Notes: generated by a model not told the origin, from the letters alone. Counted from the stretch's first letter, positions 8,428-16,062 are shown. The stretch is DNA of 38,489 bases from Desulfotignum sp. (GCA_011389575.1 JAABUB010000026.1:1-38489), one strand, 5' to 3'. Program-made: numbers and translations.

Positions 8428-9723
8428 CTATTTTCGTATTTTTACTGAATTGGCATGGGCGTGCAGGCCTTCTATTTCCGCCAGACGGATCACGTCATCC
8501 GCCTCGTTTTGAAAAGCCTTTTCGGCATAGTGAATCAGGCTGGTTTTTTTTATGAAATTATCCACGCCCAGAGCAGAGGAAAACCGGGCAGTCCCGGCGG
8601 TGGGCAGTACATGGTTGGGCCCGGCAATATAATCGCCCATGGGTTCCGGGGTGTAGGATCCCAAAAACAGGGCACCGGCATTTTGGATACGGTCAATGTA
8701 GTCAAAGGGTTCTGACACCATCAGTTCCAGGTGTTCCGGGGCCAGGCGGTTCGACAGATCAATGCCGGTTTCAATGTCCGGTACCAGCATGACAGCCCCG
8801 AAATTGTCCAAAGACTGTCTGGCTGTTTTTTGTCTGGGCAGCGCTTTTAACTGGTCTTCCATGGCGGTCAGGGTCTGGGAGGCGATTTCTCTGGAATCGG
8901 TCACCAGGATGGCGGATGCCATGGCATCATGTTCTGCCTGGGACAACAGGTCGGCTGCAATAAATGCAGGGTCTGCGGACCTGTCCGCAATGATCAGAAT
9001 CTCACTGGGCCCTGCGATCATGTCAATGCCCACAGTGCCTGCCACGATTTTTTTTGCCAGGGTCACATAAATATTGCCCGGTCCCACAATCACATCCACC
9101 TTTGGCACCTGGTCTGTGCCATAGGCAAGGGCAGCGATGGCCCAGGCACTGCCGGCCTTGAAAACAGATGAGATGCCCACTTTCCGGGCTGCTGCCAGGA
9201 TATGGGGGTTTATTTTGCCGTCTGCCATGGGCGGGGTCATCAGGACAATGGATGAAACGCCTGCCACGGCTGCGGGAATGCCGCCCATGAGCACGGATGA
9301 TACCAATGGTGTTTTTCCGCCTGTGGCACCGGGTGCATACACGCCCGCCGCCCCCACAGGCCTGACCAGCTGTCCCAGTATCACCCCGTTTCTCGGCGTG
9401 TCGATCCAGTCCTTTTGTTTTTGTTTTTCATGAAACCCGGTGAGCTGAACGATGGCCCGGTCCAGGGTGTCCAGAAACCGGGCATCCACCGATGCCAGTG
9501 CTGCATCAAATTCTTCTGTCGTCACTTTCAGGGTGTCCAGGGTCACGGCATCCGAGTCAAACCGGTTGGTGTATTCCACCAGGGCCTGGTCTCCCCGGGT
9601 TTTCACATCATTGATAAAGGCCAGAACATTGTCATGATCCGCGCTGGAAAATCCCAGGCCCCTGTCTATAATCGTTTTGACACGTTCTTCCGCTTCCCGG
9701 GAAGGGTATTCAAAAAGTTTCAT
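8428..9723 (-). CDS. hisD: Histidinol dehydrogenase
   Basis: HisD catalyses the last two oxidations of histidine biosynthesis, L-histidinol to L-histidine, using NAD and zinc. The 431-residue protein shows VRPVGAAGVYAPGATGG, VIVGPGNIYVTLAKK, DMIAGPSEILIIADRSAD, LLSQAEHD (metal/catalytic region), APEHLEL and AGPNHVLPTAGTARFSSALG, in the family order. No strong SD is visible before the ATG. The other his biosynthesis genes are not here. hisS follows on the same strand after a gap with its own promoter, so the pairing is loose. Confidence 0.97.
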   Translation of the reverse strand: MKLFEYPSREAEERVKTIIDRGLGFSSADHDNVLAFINDVKTRGDQALVEYTNRFDSDAVTLDTLKVTTEEFDAALASVDARFLDTLDRAIVQLTGFHEKQKQKDWIDTPRNGVILGQLVRPVGAAGVYAPGATGGKTPLVSSVLMGGIPAAVAGVSSIVLMTPPMADGKINPHILAAARKVGISSVFKAGSAWAIAALAYGTDQVPKVDVIVGPGNIYVTLAKKIVAGTVGIDMIAGPSEILIIADRSADPAFIAADLLSQAEHDAMASAILVTDSREIASQTLTAMEDQLKALPRQKTARQSLDNFGAVMLVPDIETGIDLSNRLAPEHLELMVSEPFDYIDRIQNAGALFLGSYTPEPMGDYIAGPNHVLPTAGTARFSSALGVDNFIKKTSLIHYAEKAFQNEADDVIRLAEIEGLHAHANSVKIRK

Positions 9724-9736
9724 GGTTTTATATTTG

Positions 9737-9997
9737 TTACTGTTTAGGGGGTTTAAAGAAAATACGGCGGCTTTTTTTTAATAACGGACATGCCTTGCAG
9801 GCACAATAAATCATGTAATCCTCCGGCAGCCTGCCCGTTTGTTTCCTATAAGCAGCCGAAGATATACCAGAAATCGTGTAGTTAATCCAGGAAATAACAG
9901 CCTTGGGCTGAGCAATCTTTTTTAACCCGGGTATGCCCACACCGAATATTAAAAGAACCCAACGGGTTTGAAAAGTTCTTTCATATAAAATGGCCAT
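9737..9997 (-). CDS. Doubtful 86-residue ORF of unknown function
   Basis: An open frame ends 13 bases before hisD and encodes a basic, partly hydrophobic peptide with KACPLLKKSRR near its end. I recognise no family, signal peptide or conserved motif, and the SD is poor (CAGGG right at the ATG). Its first codons (ATTTTATATGAAAG, 9980s) recur as a non-coding copy near 10068-10081. The phrase CATGCC-N-rich-CACAATAAAT at 9788-9812 resembles CATGCCCTGACGGGTACAACAAGAAT-like DNA at 9996-10021. The stretch 9724-10080 may therefore be decayed or repeat-derived intergenic DNA rather than a gene. Confidence 0.2.
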   Translation of the reverse strand: MAILYERTFQTRWVLLIFGVGIPGLKKIAQPKAVISWINYTISGISSAAYRKQTGRLPEDYMIYCACKACPLLKKSRRIFFKPPKQ

Positions 9998-10080
9998 GCC
10001 CTGACGGGTACAACAAGAATGAAAGCTGTTAGCCGTTAGCCGTCAGGTATTGGCTTAAAACTTAACACTTTCATATAAAA

Positions 10081-10113
10081 TAAAAAAAGGGCAGAAAAAC
10101 TTTCTGCCCTTTT
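10081..10113 (-). terminator. Intrinsic terminator of the aldehyde:ferredoxin oxidoreductase gene
   Basis: A 13-bp perfect stem (10085-10097 with 10101-10113, core GGGCAGAAA) has a 3-base loop and runs into a T-rich tail on the minus strand, 28 bases after the stop codon. Confidence 0.85.
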
Positions 10114-10140
10114 GCTGGGTTCAAAACACAAGTGTACGGG

Positions 10141-11868
10141 TTAGAAGTTCAAGGTTTTCTGCAGTTCTTCCGTGGTAAAATCCCATGGCACATTATGAGG
10201 GGGAACCGGATCTGTAAACATTTCGGGCAGCTGGTCGTCGATGTCTGTGAATCCTGCTTTTTTATTGAACTCCTTTTCGTTTTTGAGAATGGATTTTCCC
10301 AGCTCCAGAATATCATCCGGTGTAAGGTTCAGTCCGTATCTGGCATTGAGCATCTTTGCCACGGTGGGCAGTCCGTCTTCGTTGTCCAGGACGGCAAAGG
10401 CCACAAACAGACACAGCCCGGCCGCATCAATCGCAGCTGTGGCGATCTGCAGTCCCTGGGACAATTCTATGTTGCCCGCATTTTTGTGGGGATCAACCGT
10501 GCCGCCGACACTTAATATATTGGCGGTGACACCATAGCCGGCTGTATGGTCCGCACCCATGGGGGTGGTGGCATAGGTCACACCAACCCCTTTACAGGTA
10601 CGGGGATCATAGGCAGGCAATGCCTGTTTTTTCACCACCGGTATACGGTCAACGCCCAGAGCGTCTCCGGTGAACTGGGCACCGTTTCCGATGATTTTGC
10701 CTTCCGGTGCATATTCCCCCACTTTGGAGAGCAGGTCGATGGCAGCCTGGCCGTCTCCCCAGGGGATCATGCCCCCTTCCATGGCAATGCCGATGGTTAC
10801 CCCTGTTTCAATGGTATCCAGGCCGAAATCATCACATAGCTTGTCCAGGGTGGCGATGTGATCCATATCCTGGATGGTGGTGTGGGCCCCGAACGCCCAG
10901 ATGGTTTCATATTCAAATCCGCAGGTCAAAAAGTTGCCGTCTTTGCCATGGTACACATTGGAGCATTTGATAACGCATCCGGGATGGCAGGGCTCTGTGG
11001 TGATACCGTTGCGTTTTTCAATGGTTTCAGCCATGGCTTCCCCGGAAATGGCCTGGGCATGGTCAAACCGGCCGGAGCGGAAGTTTTTGGTGGGCAGGGT
11101 ACCGGCCTCATTGATGACATTCACCAGTACGGCCGTGCCCAGGGCAGGCAGGCCTTCGCCGGTGACAGGATGGTTTCTGAGCATTTCCACCCAGCGTTTG
11201 TTGGCAGCCTTGAATGCCTCGGGGTCCTTGATTTCCACCCGGGGGGCCCCGGTGTCATCCACCACAACAGCCTTGATTTTTTTGGATCCCATGACCGCAC
11301 CAAGCCCGCCTCTGCCGTGTGCCCGTCCGGGCCGGCCGTTCATGTCCGCCTGGTTGATGGATGCCCCCTTAAGGCATTGTTCGCCGGCCTGGCCGATGCT
11401 CAGCACACCCACGTTTTTGCCGTATTTGTCCCACAGGGCTTCCATGACAGCGTAATTGCCTTTTTTGGCCAGGTCATCTGCCGGAAGTATTTGCACCCCG
11501 TCCTTGTTCACCACCACCAGGCTGTACCCCTCGTCTTCGGGTTTGTCTTCCAGAACAAGGGCGGTGATGCCCAGTCTGGCAAGCTTCTGGGAAACAAGGC
11601 CCCCGGCATTGCTTTCTTTGATGCCGCCGGTGAGAGGCGATTTTGCGCCGGCAGACATCCTGCCGGAATCAGCAGCAGGAGATCCGGTGAGAACGCCCGG
11701 GGCAAAGAAGAGTTTGTTGTTTTTTCCCAAAGGATGACAGGTGGCCGGCACTTCATCCAGAATCATTTTGGATGTGAGGGCCCTGCCCCCCAGTCCTGCA
11801 TATTTTTCCGGGGTTTCATCGAATGTAAAGGTTTTGCTTTTTGTGTTGATCCGCAATAATTTTCCCAT
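10141..11868 (-). CDS. aor: Aldehyde:ferredoxin oxidoreductase (tungsten/molybdenum pterin enzyme)
   Basis: The family oxidises aldehydes to carboxylic acids, or reduces acids, with ferredoxin, using a tungsten or molybdenum bis-pterin and one [4Fe-4S] cluster in the cytoplasm. The 575-residue product has the N-terminal MGKLLRINTKSK...YAGLGGRALTSK and pterin-binding SGRMSAGAKSPLTGGIKESNAGG (given here as landmarks about residues 60-85). It also has GRPGRAHGRGGLGAVMGSKKI, a Cys cluster EPCHPGCVIKC (Cys294, 298, 302) and a fourth candidate ligand at Cys486 (AAGLCLFVAF). The ATG at 11868 is chosen over an upstream one because AAGGAGG lies directly before it. Substrate cannot be read from sequence. 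A CRP/FNR gene lies upstream on the same strand, and ferredoxin-like genes lie divergently beyond it as candidate electron partners. Confidence 0.93.
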   Translation of the reverse strand: MGKLLRINTKSKTFTFDETPEKYAGLGGRALTSKMILDEVPATCHPLGKNNKLFFAPGVLTGSPAADSGRMSAGAKSPLTGGIKESNAGGLVSQKLARLGITALVLEDKPEDEGYSLVVVNKDGVQILPADDLAKKGNYAVMEALWDKYGKNVGVLSIGQAGEQCLKGASINQADMNGRPGRAHGRGGLGAVMGSKKIKAVVVDDTGAPRVEIKDPEAFKAANKRWVEMLRNHPVTGEGLPALGTAVLVNVINEAGTLPTKNFRSGRFDHAQAISGEAMAETIEKRNGITTEPCHPGCVIKCSNVYHGKDGNFLTCGFEYETIWAFGAHTTIQDMDHIATLDKLCDDFGLDTIETGVTIGIAMEGGMIPWGDGQAAIDLLSKVGEYAPEGKIIGNGAQFTGDALGVDRIPVVKKQALPAYDPRTCKGVGVTYATTPMGADHTAGYGVTANILSVGGTVDPHKNAGNIELSQGLQIATAAIDAAGLCLFVAFAVLDNEDGLPTVAKMLNARYGLNLTPDDILELGKSILKNEKEFNKKAGFTDIDDQLPEMFTDPVPPHNVPWDFTTEELQKTLNF

Positions 11869-12107
11869 GTTTCCTCCTTGGCAAGATGCATTCATTATTT
11901 AAACCTGCATGGCAGCACATGGTTTTATGACAGTGCCGGCCATTGTTGTGATCTCATTGGTGGTGGTGTTGTGAACCCGGCGTGACCCATCGGACCGGAC
12001 CCAACATATCTGCATCCCCTTTATGCCATGACAATGGGTTCAAGTCCAGTATAAAATACAGGGTAATCGCATGCAGATGCAGCGTTGTATATATTGACAT
12101 AGCCTCT

Positions 12108-12169
12108 TGTGGGTGCCGTGTGACAGGACCGTCAGATTACAATCTCGGGCCGGTCACACGGCACCCGCA
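12108..12169. repeat. Long inverted repeat in the leader region upstream of aor
   Basis: TGTGGGTGCCGTGTGAC (12108-12124) is matched in reverse by 12153-12169 with a single mismatch in 17. The 28-base centre holds a second small palindrome, AGATT-GT-AATCT, on the minus strand. It lies about 240 bases before the aor ATG and 100 bases after the regulator gene, with no T run, so it is not a simple terminator. It could be a structured RNA leader, an operator or a decayed mobile element. The remainder of 11869-12272 holds no gene that I can support. Confidence 0.75.
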
Positions 12170-12212
12170 GGAGGCGGGCATACGCAGCTGAACAGGATGT
12201 GGTTACATGCGA

Positions 12213-12237
12213 AGGCCCCGGTATAAAATACCGGCCT
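12213..12237 (-). terminator. Weak hairpin after the CRP/FNR gene
   Basis: CCGGTAT-AAA-ATACCGG (12218-12234) forms a 7-bp stem, extendable past a 2-base bulge. It lies about 36 bases beyond the stop codon. There is no T tail, so termination is uncertain. Confidence 0.4.
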
Positions 12238-12272
12238 GATAAAACCCTCTGAAAACCCTTTGGGGCGGTCTG

Positions 12273-12908
12273 TTAAAGACGGCCGGATTCCGACAGTTCT
12301 TCAAGACCTTCTTTGTCCTGAATTTCAATGGTGCGGGTCTGGACTTCGATGAGGCCGGCATCCCCCATTTTCTTGAACATTCTGGAGATGGTTTCCGGGG
12401 TGGTGCCGATGAGGTTGGAAAGTTGTGCCTTGGAAATGGGAAGACTGACCCGGGTTTCATTGTTTTGCTCCCTGGAAAGGGTGAGCAGATATGCGGCAAG
12501 CCTGGCCGGTACTTCCTTGAGGCTTAAGGCCTCGATCTGCACGGTAAAATCCCGCAGCCGCCTGGCCAGATCCGCCAGCATATTCATGCCCAGCGCAGGC
12601 ATGGTGGTGATCAGTTTTACAAACCGGTCTCTGGGCAGAAAAATAAGGCCGGCAGGTTCCAGGGCCATGGATGAGGCGGGAAAATTTTTTCCCTGGAACA
12701 CCGGCACTTCACCAAAGGTGTGGCCGGGACCGTAAATATGCAGAATCTGCTCTTTCCCGTCCATGGAAAGCTTGAACACCTTGATTCTGCCGGTTTCCAC
12801 AATATAAATGCCGTTGCCTTTGTCCCCTTCATTGAAAATCATTTCTCCGCGTTTATAATGTTTGCACACGGCAATTCGTGAAAGGGTTTCCAGCTGGTCG
12901 GCAGACAA
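12273..12908 (-). CDS. CRP/FNR-family transcriptional regulator
   Basis: The 211-residue product has a cyclic-nucleotide-binding-type beta-barrel (YKRGEMIFNEGDKGNGIYIVETG, FGEVPVF), a dimerisation helix, and an FNR-type helix-turn-helix (SKAQLSNLIGTTPETISRMFKKM) whose E..SR recognition pattern suits TTGAT half-sites. It lacks the N-terminal Cys cluster of true FNR, so an iron-sulfur oxygen sensor is unlikely; the ligand is unknown. TTG at 12908 is the only standard start. Homology-like sequence (KTIALFSGL) continues in frame upstream to a stop near 12954 with only ATT (12926) or ATC (12944) available. It sits between aor and a divergent ferredoxin operon whose promoter carries a matching box. 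Confidence 0.9.
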   Translation of the reverse strand: MSADQLETLSRIAVCKHYKRGEMIFNEGDKGNGIYIVETGRIKVFKLSMDGKEQILHIYGPGHTFGEVPVFQGKNFPASSMALEPAGLIFLPRDRFVKLITTMPALGMNMLADLARRLRDFTVQIEALSLKEVPARLAAYLLTLSREQNNETRVSLPISKAQLSNLIGTTPETISRMFKKMGDAGLIEVQTRTIEIQDKEGLEELSESGRL

Positions 12909-12981
12909 GCCTGAAAAAAGGGCAATTGTTTTTAAGACTTTGATACGGTATACTTATCCTTAATTACAGCTATTATCACCA

Positions 12982-12995
12982 TGCCGGTTCCGGCA
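12982..12995. repeat. Short perfect palindrome in the regulator's upstream region
   Basis: TGCCGG-TT-CCGGCA is a 14-base inverted repeat between the CRP/FNR gene and the divergent HD gene. It may be an operator or a leader hairpin. Confidence 0.4.
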
Positions 12996-13028
12996 ACACA
13001 TAAAAATGTACAAATAAAAAGTAGTGTC

Positions 13029-13042
13029 TTGATTCAGATCAA
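13029..13042 (+). promoter_or_regulatory. FNR/CRP-type binding site
   Basis: TTGATTCAGATCAA is a perfect TTGAT-N4-ATCAA box. A possible -10 element, TATAGT (13060-13065), follows 17 bases later, placing the box about 37-41 bases before the likely transcript start, near the class II activator position. It probably lets the neighbouring regulator control the HD-ferredoxin operon. Confidence 0.7.
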
Positions 13043-13126
13043 GGTTTTATATGCCATGCTATAGTAAGTTTGCTTCAGGATGTAAAGTGTATTTGTTGGT
13101 TATCTGAAAAACAAGGAAGGTGGATA

Positions 13127-13861
13127 ATGAAATGTCCGGGACAAGATACCCAGTATTGGGACCAGAATGCGATTTTTGAAACCCATTGTCCGGAATGCGG
13201 TCATGAAATGGAATTTTTTAAAGATGATGCCACCCGGCGCTGCAGCCACTGCAGCAAAAAAATCGTGAATCCCAAAATGGATTTTGGTTGCGCTGCCTAT
13301 TGCAAGTTTGCCGAGCAATGTCTGGGCACACTGCCTGAAGAGTTTGTGGCCCAGCAGGAGGATTTGTTGAAAGACCGGGTGGCGGTGAAGATGAAGCAGT
13401 ATTTTGGCACGGATTTTACACGCATCGGCCATGCCGGCCGGGTGGCAAGATTTGCTGAAAAGATCGGAAAACAGGAAAAAGCCAACCTGGCTGTGGTTCT
13501 TTGTGCTGCCTATCTCCATGACATCGGCATAAAAAATGCGGAAAAAAAACATGGTTCAGCAGAACCAAAATACCAACATAGCGAAGGCCCGCCTGTGGCA
13601 AAAAAAATTCTGGAAAACCTGGGTGCCAAGGAAGAACTGGTAAAAGAGGTATGCGATATCATCGCCCACCATCACCATCCCGGGCCTGATGAAACCACCA
13701 ATTTTAAAGTGGTGTATGATGCGGACATGCTGGCCAATATGGCGGAATGCCAGGGAAAAGAACAGATTGATGCAGACACCCTGTCAAAAAAGATTCTTCG
13801 TATCTATCTGACGGATGCGGGCAGGGAAGTGGCCCGGCAGACGTTGATGAAAAAGAGCTGA
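13127..13861 (+). CDS. HD-domain protein with N-terminal zinc ribbon
   Basis: The 244-residue product begins with a Cys-rich zinc-ribbon-like section (HCPECGHEME, RRCSHCSKK) and a further CAAYCKFAEQC. An HD phosphohydrolase domain follows, with HAGRVARFAEKIG (first His), YLHDIGIKN (HD pair), IIAHHHHPG and a distal YDADMLANM Asp. HD proteins hydrolyse phosphate esters, often nucleotides, with divalent metals; the substrate here is unknown. ATG at 13127 follows a good SD (GGAAGG). It heads a plus-strand operon with two iron-sulfur proteins, 54 bases before the next gene, and the FNR-type box lies about 85 bases upstream. The combination suggests a redox-linked role, which is inference. Confidence 0.85.
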   Translation: MKCPGQDTQYWDQNAIFETHCPECGHEMEFFKDDATRRCSHCSKKIVNPKMDFGCAAYCKFAEQCLGTLPEEFVAQQEDLLKDRVAVKMKQYFGTDFTRIGHAGRVARFAEKIGKQEKANLAVVLCAAYLHDIGIKNAEKKHGSAEPKYQHSEGPPVAKKILENLGAKEELVKEVCDIIAHHHHPGPDETTNFKVVYDADMLANMAECQGKEQIDADTLSKKILRIYLTDAGREVARQTLMKKS

Positions 13862-13915
13862 CAAAAGAAAAACCAGATAACAACCTGCGGATCAGGATAT
13901 ATAAGGAGAAAGACC

Positions 13916-14662
13916 ATGAAAGTGATCAGAAAAATAATAGAAATAGATGATGAAAAATGTGATGGATGCGGCAATTGTGTACCTTCCTGTGCAGAAGGGG
14001 CCATTCAGATTATCGACGGCAAAGCCCGTGTTATCGCGGACAAGTATTGTGACGGTCTGGGAGCCTGCCTTGGCGAATGCCCCCGGGATGCTTTACACAT
14101 TGTGGAACGGGAAGCAGAGGAATTTGACGAAGAGGCTGTCCACCAATTGCTTGAAAAACACGCAAAAGACGGAGAAGCGGAGACCAGAGGACCGGCTATG
14201 ATATCAGGGGGTTGCCCTTCTGCTGCTGTGAAAAGTTTTCCCCCCTCTCCGTGTGACTGTGCCAACCAGGCAAAAACCCAGGCATCCAGCGGCCCGTCAG
14301 CATTGGGCCACTGGCCGGTGCAGATCCGGCTGGTGCCGGCCGGGGCCCCGTTTTTAAAAAATGCCGATCTTGTGATTGCAGCAGATTGTGTACCAGTGGC
14401 CTATCCCTCTTTTCACAGGGATTTTCTGGCGGGCAAGGCCGTAATGATCGGTTGTCCCAAGTTTGATGATGTCCAGGGATATGTGGACAAGCTGACCCGG
14501 GTGTTTGCGGAATCAGGCATCAAGAGCATCACCGCGGTGATCATGGAGGTGCCCTGCTGTGCAGGGCTGCCGGCTATTGTCAAAAAGGCCCTGGAAAACA
14601 GCGGCATGGATATTCCCTTTTCCCAGGTTACTGTCAGTGCCAGAGGAGAGATCCTTTCATGA
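13916..14662 (+). CDS. 4Fe-4S ferredoxin-domain protein
   Basis: The 248-residue protein starts with a bacterial two-cluster ferredoxin module: CDGCGNCVPSC (about residues 15-25) and CDGLGACLGEC, the second with CxxxxxC-type spacing rather than the canonical CxxCxxC. A Pro/Ser-rich linker with several Cys (GGCPS, SPCDCAN) follows. The second domain, from about residue 125, has ADLVIAADCVPVAYPSF, VMIGCPKFDD and VIMEVPCCAG, whose conserved Cys may bind another cluster. I know this architecture from anaerobes but no defined function. A strong SD (AAGGAG) precedes the ATG. It overlaps the next small gene by 4 bases and is a plausible electron partner for the nearby oxidoreductase. Confidence 0.85.
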   Translation: MKVIRKIIEIDDEKCDGCGNCVPSCAEGAIQIIDGKARVIADKYCDGLGACLGECPRDALHIVEREAEEFDEEAVHQLLEKHAKDGEAETRGPAMISGGCPSAAVKSFPPSPCDCANQAKTQASSGPSALGHWPVQIRLVPAGAPFLKNADLVIAADCVPVAYPSFHRDFLAGKAVMIGCPKFDDVQGYVDKLTRVFAESGIKSITAVIMEVPCCAGLPAIVKKALENSGMDIPFSQVTVSARGEILS

Positions 14663-14790
14663 AATGGTCCCTTGAGGCGGAAGCTCCCATTAACAAGGTG
14701 CCGTTTTTGGGAACCGCGGACTGCATCGGCTGCAATGCCTGTGTCAAGGTTTGCCCTGCCTCCGGCATGCCTGATGCTTCAGGCATGTAA
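14659..14790 (+). CDS. 43-residue single-cluster mini-ferredoxin
   Basis: An ATG overlapping the previous stop (ATGA) opens a 43-residue frame, MKWSLEAEAPINKVPF followed by CIGCNACVKVCP and a short tail. The second part is a full CxxCxxCxxxCP [4Fe-4S] motif. The first 16 residues resemble, from memory, the start of the PCP_red (protochlorophyllide-reductase-associated) domain found beside ferredoxins in anaerobes. The gene may be a functional miniature or an internally deleted remnant of such a protein. Its last codons form the arms of a hairpin (14766-14787). Translational coupling and the intact motif argue that it is expressed. Confidence 0.7.
   Translation: MKWSLEAEAPINKVPFLGTADCIGCNACVKVCPASGMPDASGM
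14766..14787 (+). terminator. Hairpin overlapping the mini-ferredoxin stop
   Basis: CATGCCTGA and TCAGGCATG form a perfect 9-bp stem with a TGCT loop ending one base before TAA. No T tail follows, so it may end or protect the transcript. Confidence 0.5.
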
Positions 14791-14912
14791 GAAAAATACC
14801 TACACAACAATCAGAAATATTCCAATTGATCCTTTACTTTCTTGTTGTTAGGGTGATATGTGCAAAAAATGATATGAGATCGTTTTTTAACCCCACTAAC
14901 AAGGAGGATCGT

Positions 14913-15875
14913 ATGAAAGTAAGACATCTATTTTTTATCGGGTTTATTGCCATTGTTTCCCTGGCATTCTGCCAGTCTGCATTTGCCAAGGACAGAGTCG
15001 TATTTGGCGGCGGACCTGCCGGCGGTACTTTCCAGGTAGTGGCCAATGCCATCCAGGTGTACGACCCCATTAAAGCGGAACCTGATTTCAAAGTACAGGC
15101 CCAGTCGTCAGCCGGTTCTGTGGAAAATTTAAGAAAAACCGATGCCGGCCGGCAGCATATGAGTGTTGTGTATTCCGGACATGTGTACCAGGGCCGGAAT
15201 GGAAAAATGAAAAATGATCCCACAAAATATGAAAATGTCATGGCCGTGGCATTTTTATACGGCGCTCCGGCCCAGCTGGTTGTTAAAGCCGGTTCAGGCA
15301 TCAAGAGTGTCAAGGACTTAGAAGGCAAAAAAGTGGGCGTGGGTAATGCCGGCTCCGGCGCTTTTGCCAACTGTGAACTGTTTTTCAGTCACATGGGTGT
15401 GTGGGACAAGGTTGAAAGAAATGCCATGGGTTATAATGATGCAGCCCAGGCTTTCGGCAACAACCAGCTGGATGCTTTCTGGCTGTTTGTGGGATATCCC
15501 ACCGGTGCTGTTATGATGGCGGCCCAGACCAATGATATCGCCATGGTCAACCTTCACAAGGATGCGGAAGAATCAGGATTTTATAAAGAATATCCCTATT
15601 TCGATAAAGTCACTATTCCGGCCAATACCTATAAAGGGGTTGACTATGAAGTGAAATCTTTCCAGGACTCCGCCCTGTGGGTAGCCAACAAAGATGTGCC
15701 TGCTGATACAGTCTATAAGATGCTGTCCCTGATTTATACTGATGAAGGCCTGGCACATATGGTTTCCCAGAAAAAAACCTTTAAGAGCATGTCTGTCAAA
15801 TCAGGTCCCACCGGTGTTGTTACCCCGTTTCATCCAGGAGCTGAAAAATTCTGGAAAGAAAAAGGTGTTTTATAA
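14913..15875 (+). CDS. TRAP transporter solute-binding protein, TAXI family
   Basis: This periplasmic receptor captures a substrate, typically a carboxylate or amino acid, for a TRAP permease. The 320-residue product starts with a clear signal peptide (MKVRHLFFIGFIAIVSLAF...SAFAKD). The TAXI signature region follows: VVFGGGPAGGTFQVVANAI, QSSAGSVENLRK, GSGIKSVKDLEGKKVGVGNAGSG, and GYPTGAVMMAA, each characteristic. The ATG at 14913 has AAGGAGGA upstream; earlier in-frame Met codons would spoil the signal peptide. The fused permease lies 187 bases downstream with a hairpin between them, a typical arrangement for making more receptor than permease. The ligand is unknown. Confidence 0.93.
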   Translation: MKVRHLFFIGFIAIVSLAFCQSAFAKDRVVFGGGPAGGTFQVVANAIQVYDPIKAEPDFKVQAQSSAGSVENLRKTDAGRQHMSVVYSGHVYQGRNGKMKNDPTKYENVMAVAFLYGAPAQLVVKAGSGIKSVKDLEGKKVGVGNAGSGAFANCELFFSHMGVWDKVERNAMGYNDAAQAFGNNQLDAFWLFVGYPTGAVMMAAQTNDIAMVNLHKDAEESGFYKEYPYFDKVTIPANTYKGVDYEVKSFQDSALWVANKDVPADTVYKMLSLIYTDEGLAHMVSQKKTFKSMSVKSGPTGVVTPFHPGAEKFWKEKGVL

Positions 15876-15906
15876 CATAACATTCCTGTACGCTGATGTA
15901 TGATAC

Positions 15907-15939
15907 CCAAGGCACGGGGCATTGCCCCCCGTGCCTTGG
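15907..15939 (+). other. Stem-loop between TRAP receptor and permease genes
   Basis: CCAAGGCACGGGG (15907-15919) and CCCCGTGCCTTGG (15927-15939) form a perfect 13-bp GC-rich stem with a 7-base loop and no T run. It probably stabilises the receptor mRNA or attenuates read-through into the permease. Confidence 0.75.
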
Positions 15940-16062
15940 CGGCCTCCATAAAACGACACCATGGCTGTGACAAGCATTTTAAAGGAACATACCTGGGTGC
16001 GCCCGGACCGAACAAACAGGTATCTTCATTAAAAAGTTACTTAAAAGACAGGAAGGCGGATT

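Noticed and set aside
10858-11859. 333-codon open frame on the plus strand
   Set aside because: It is antisense to the aldehyde:ferredoxin oxidoreductase gene, which has clear motifs and a terminator; the frame has no domain signal.
12000-12060. tRNA-like T-arm phrase GGGTTCAAGTCC on the plus strand
   Set aside because: The flanking bases do not form acceptor, D or anticodon stems of the right length, so it is not a tRNA gene.
12094-12099. TTGACA box on the plus strand upstream of the inverted repeat
   Set aside because: No -10 box follows at proper spacing and no plus-strand gene lies downstream.
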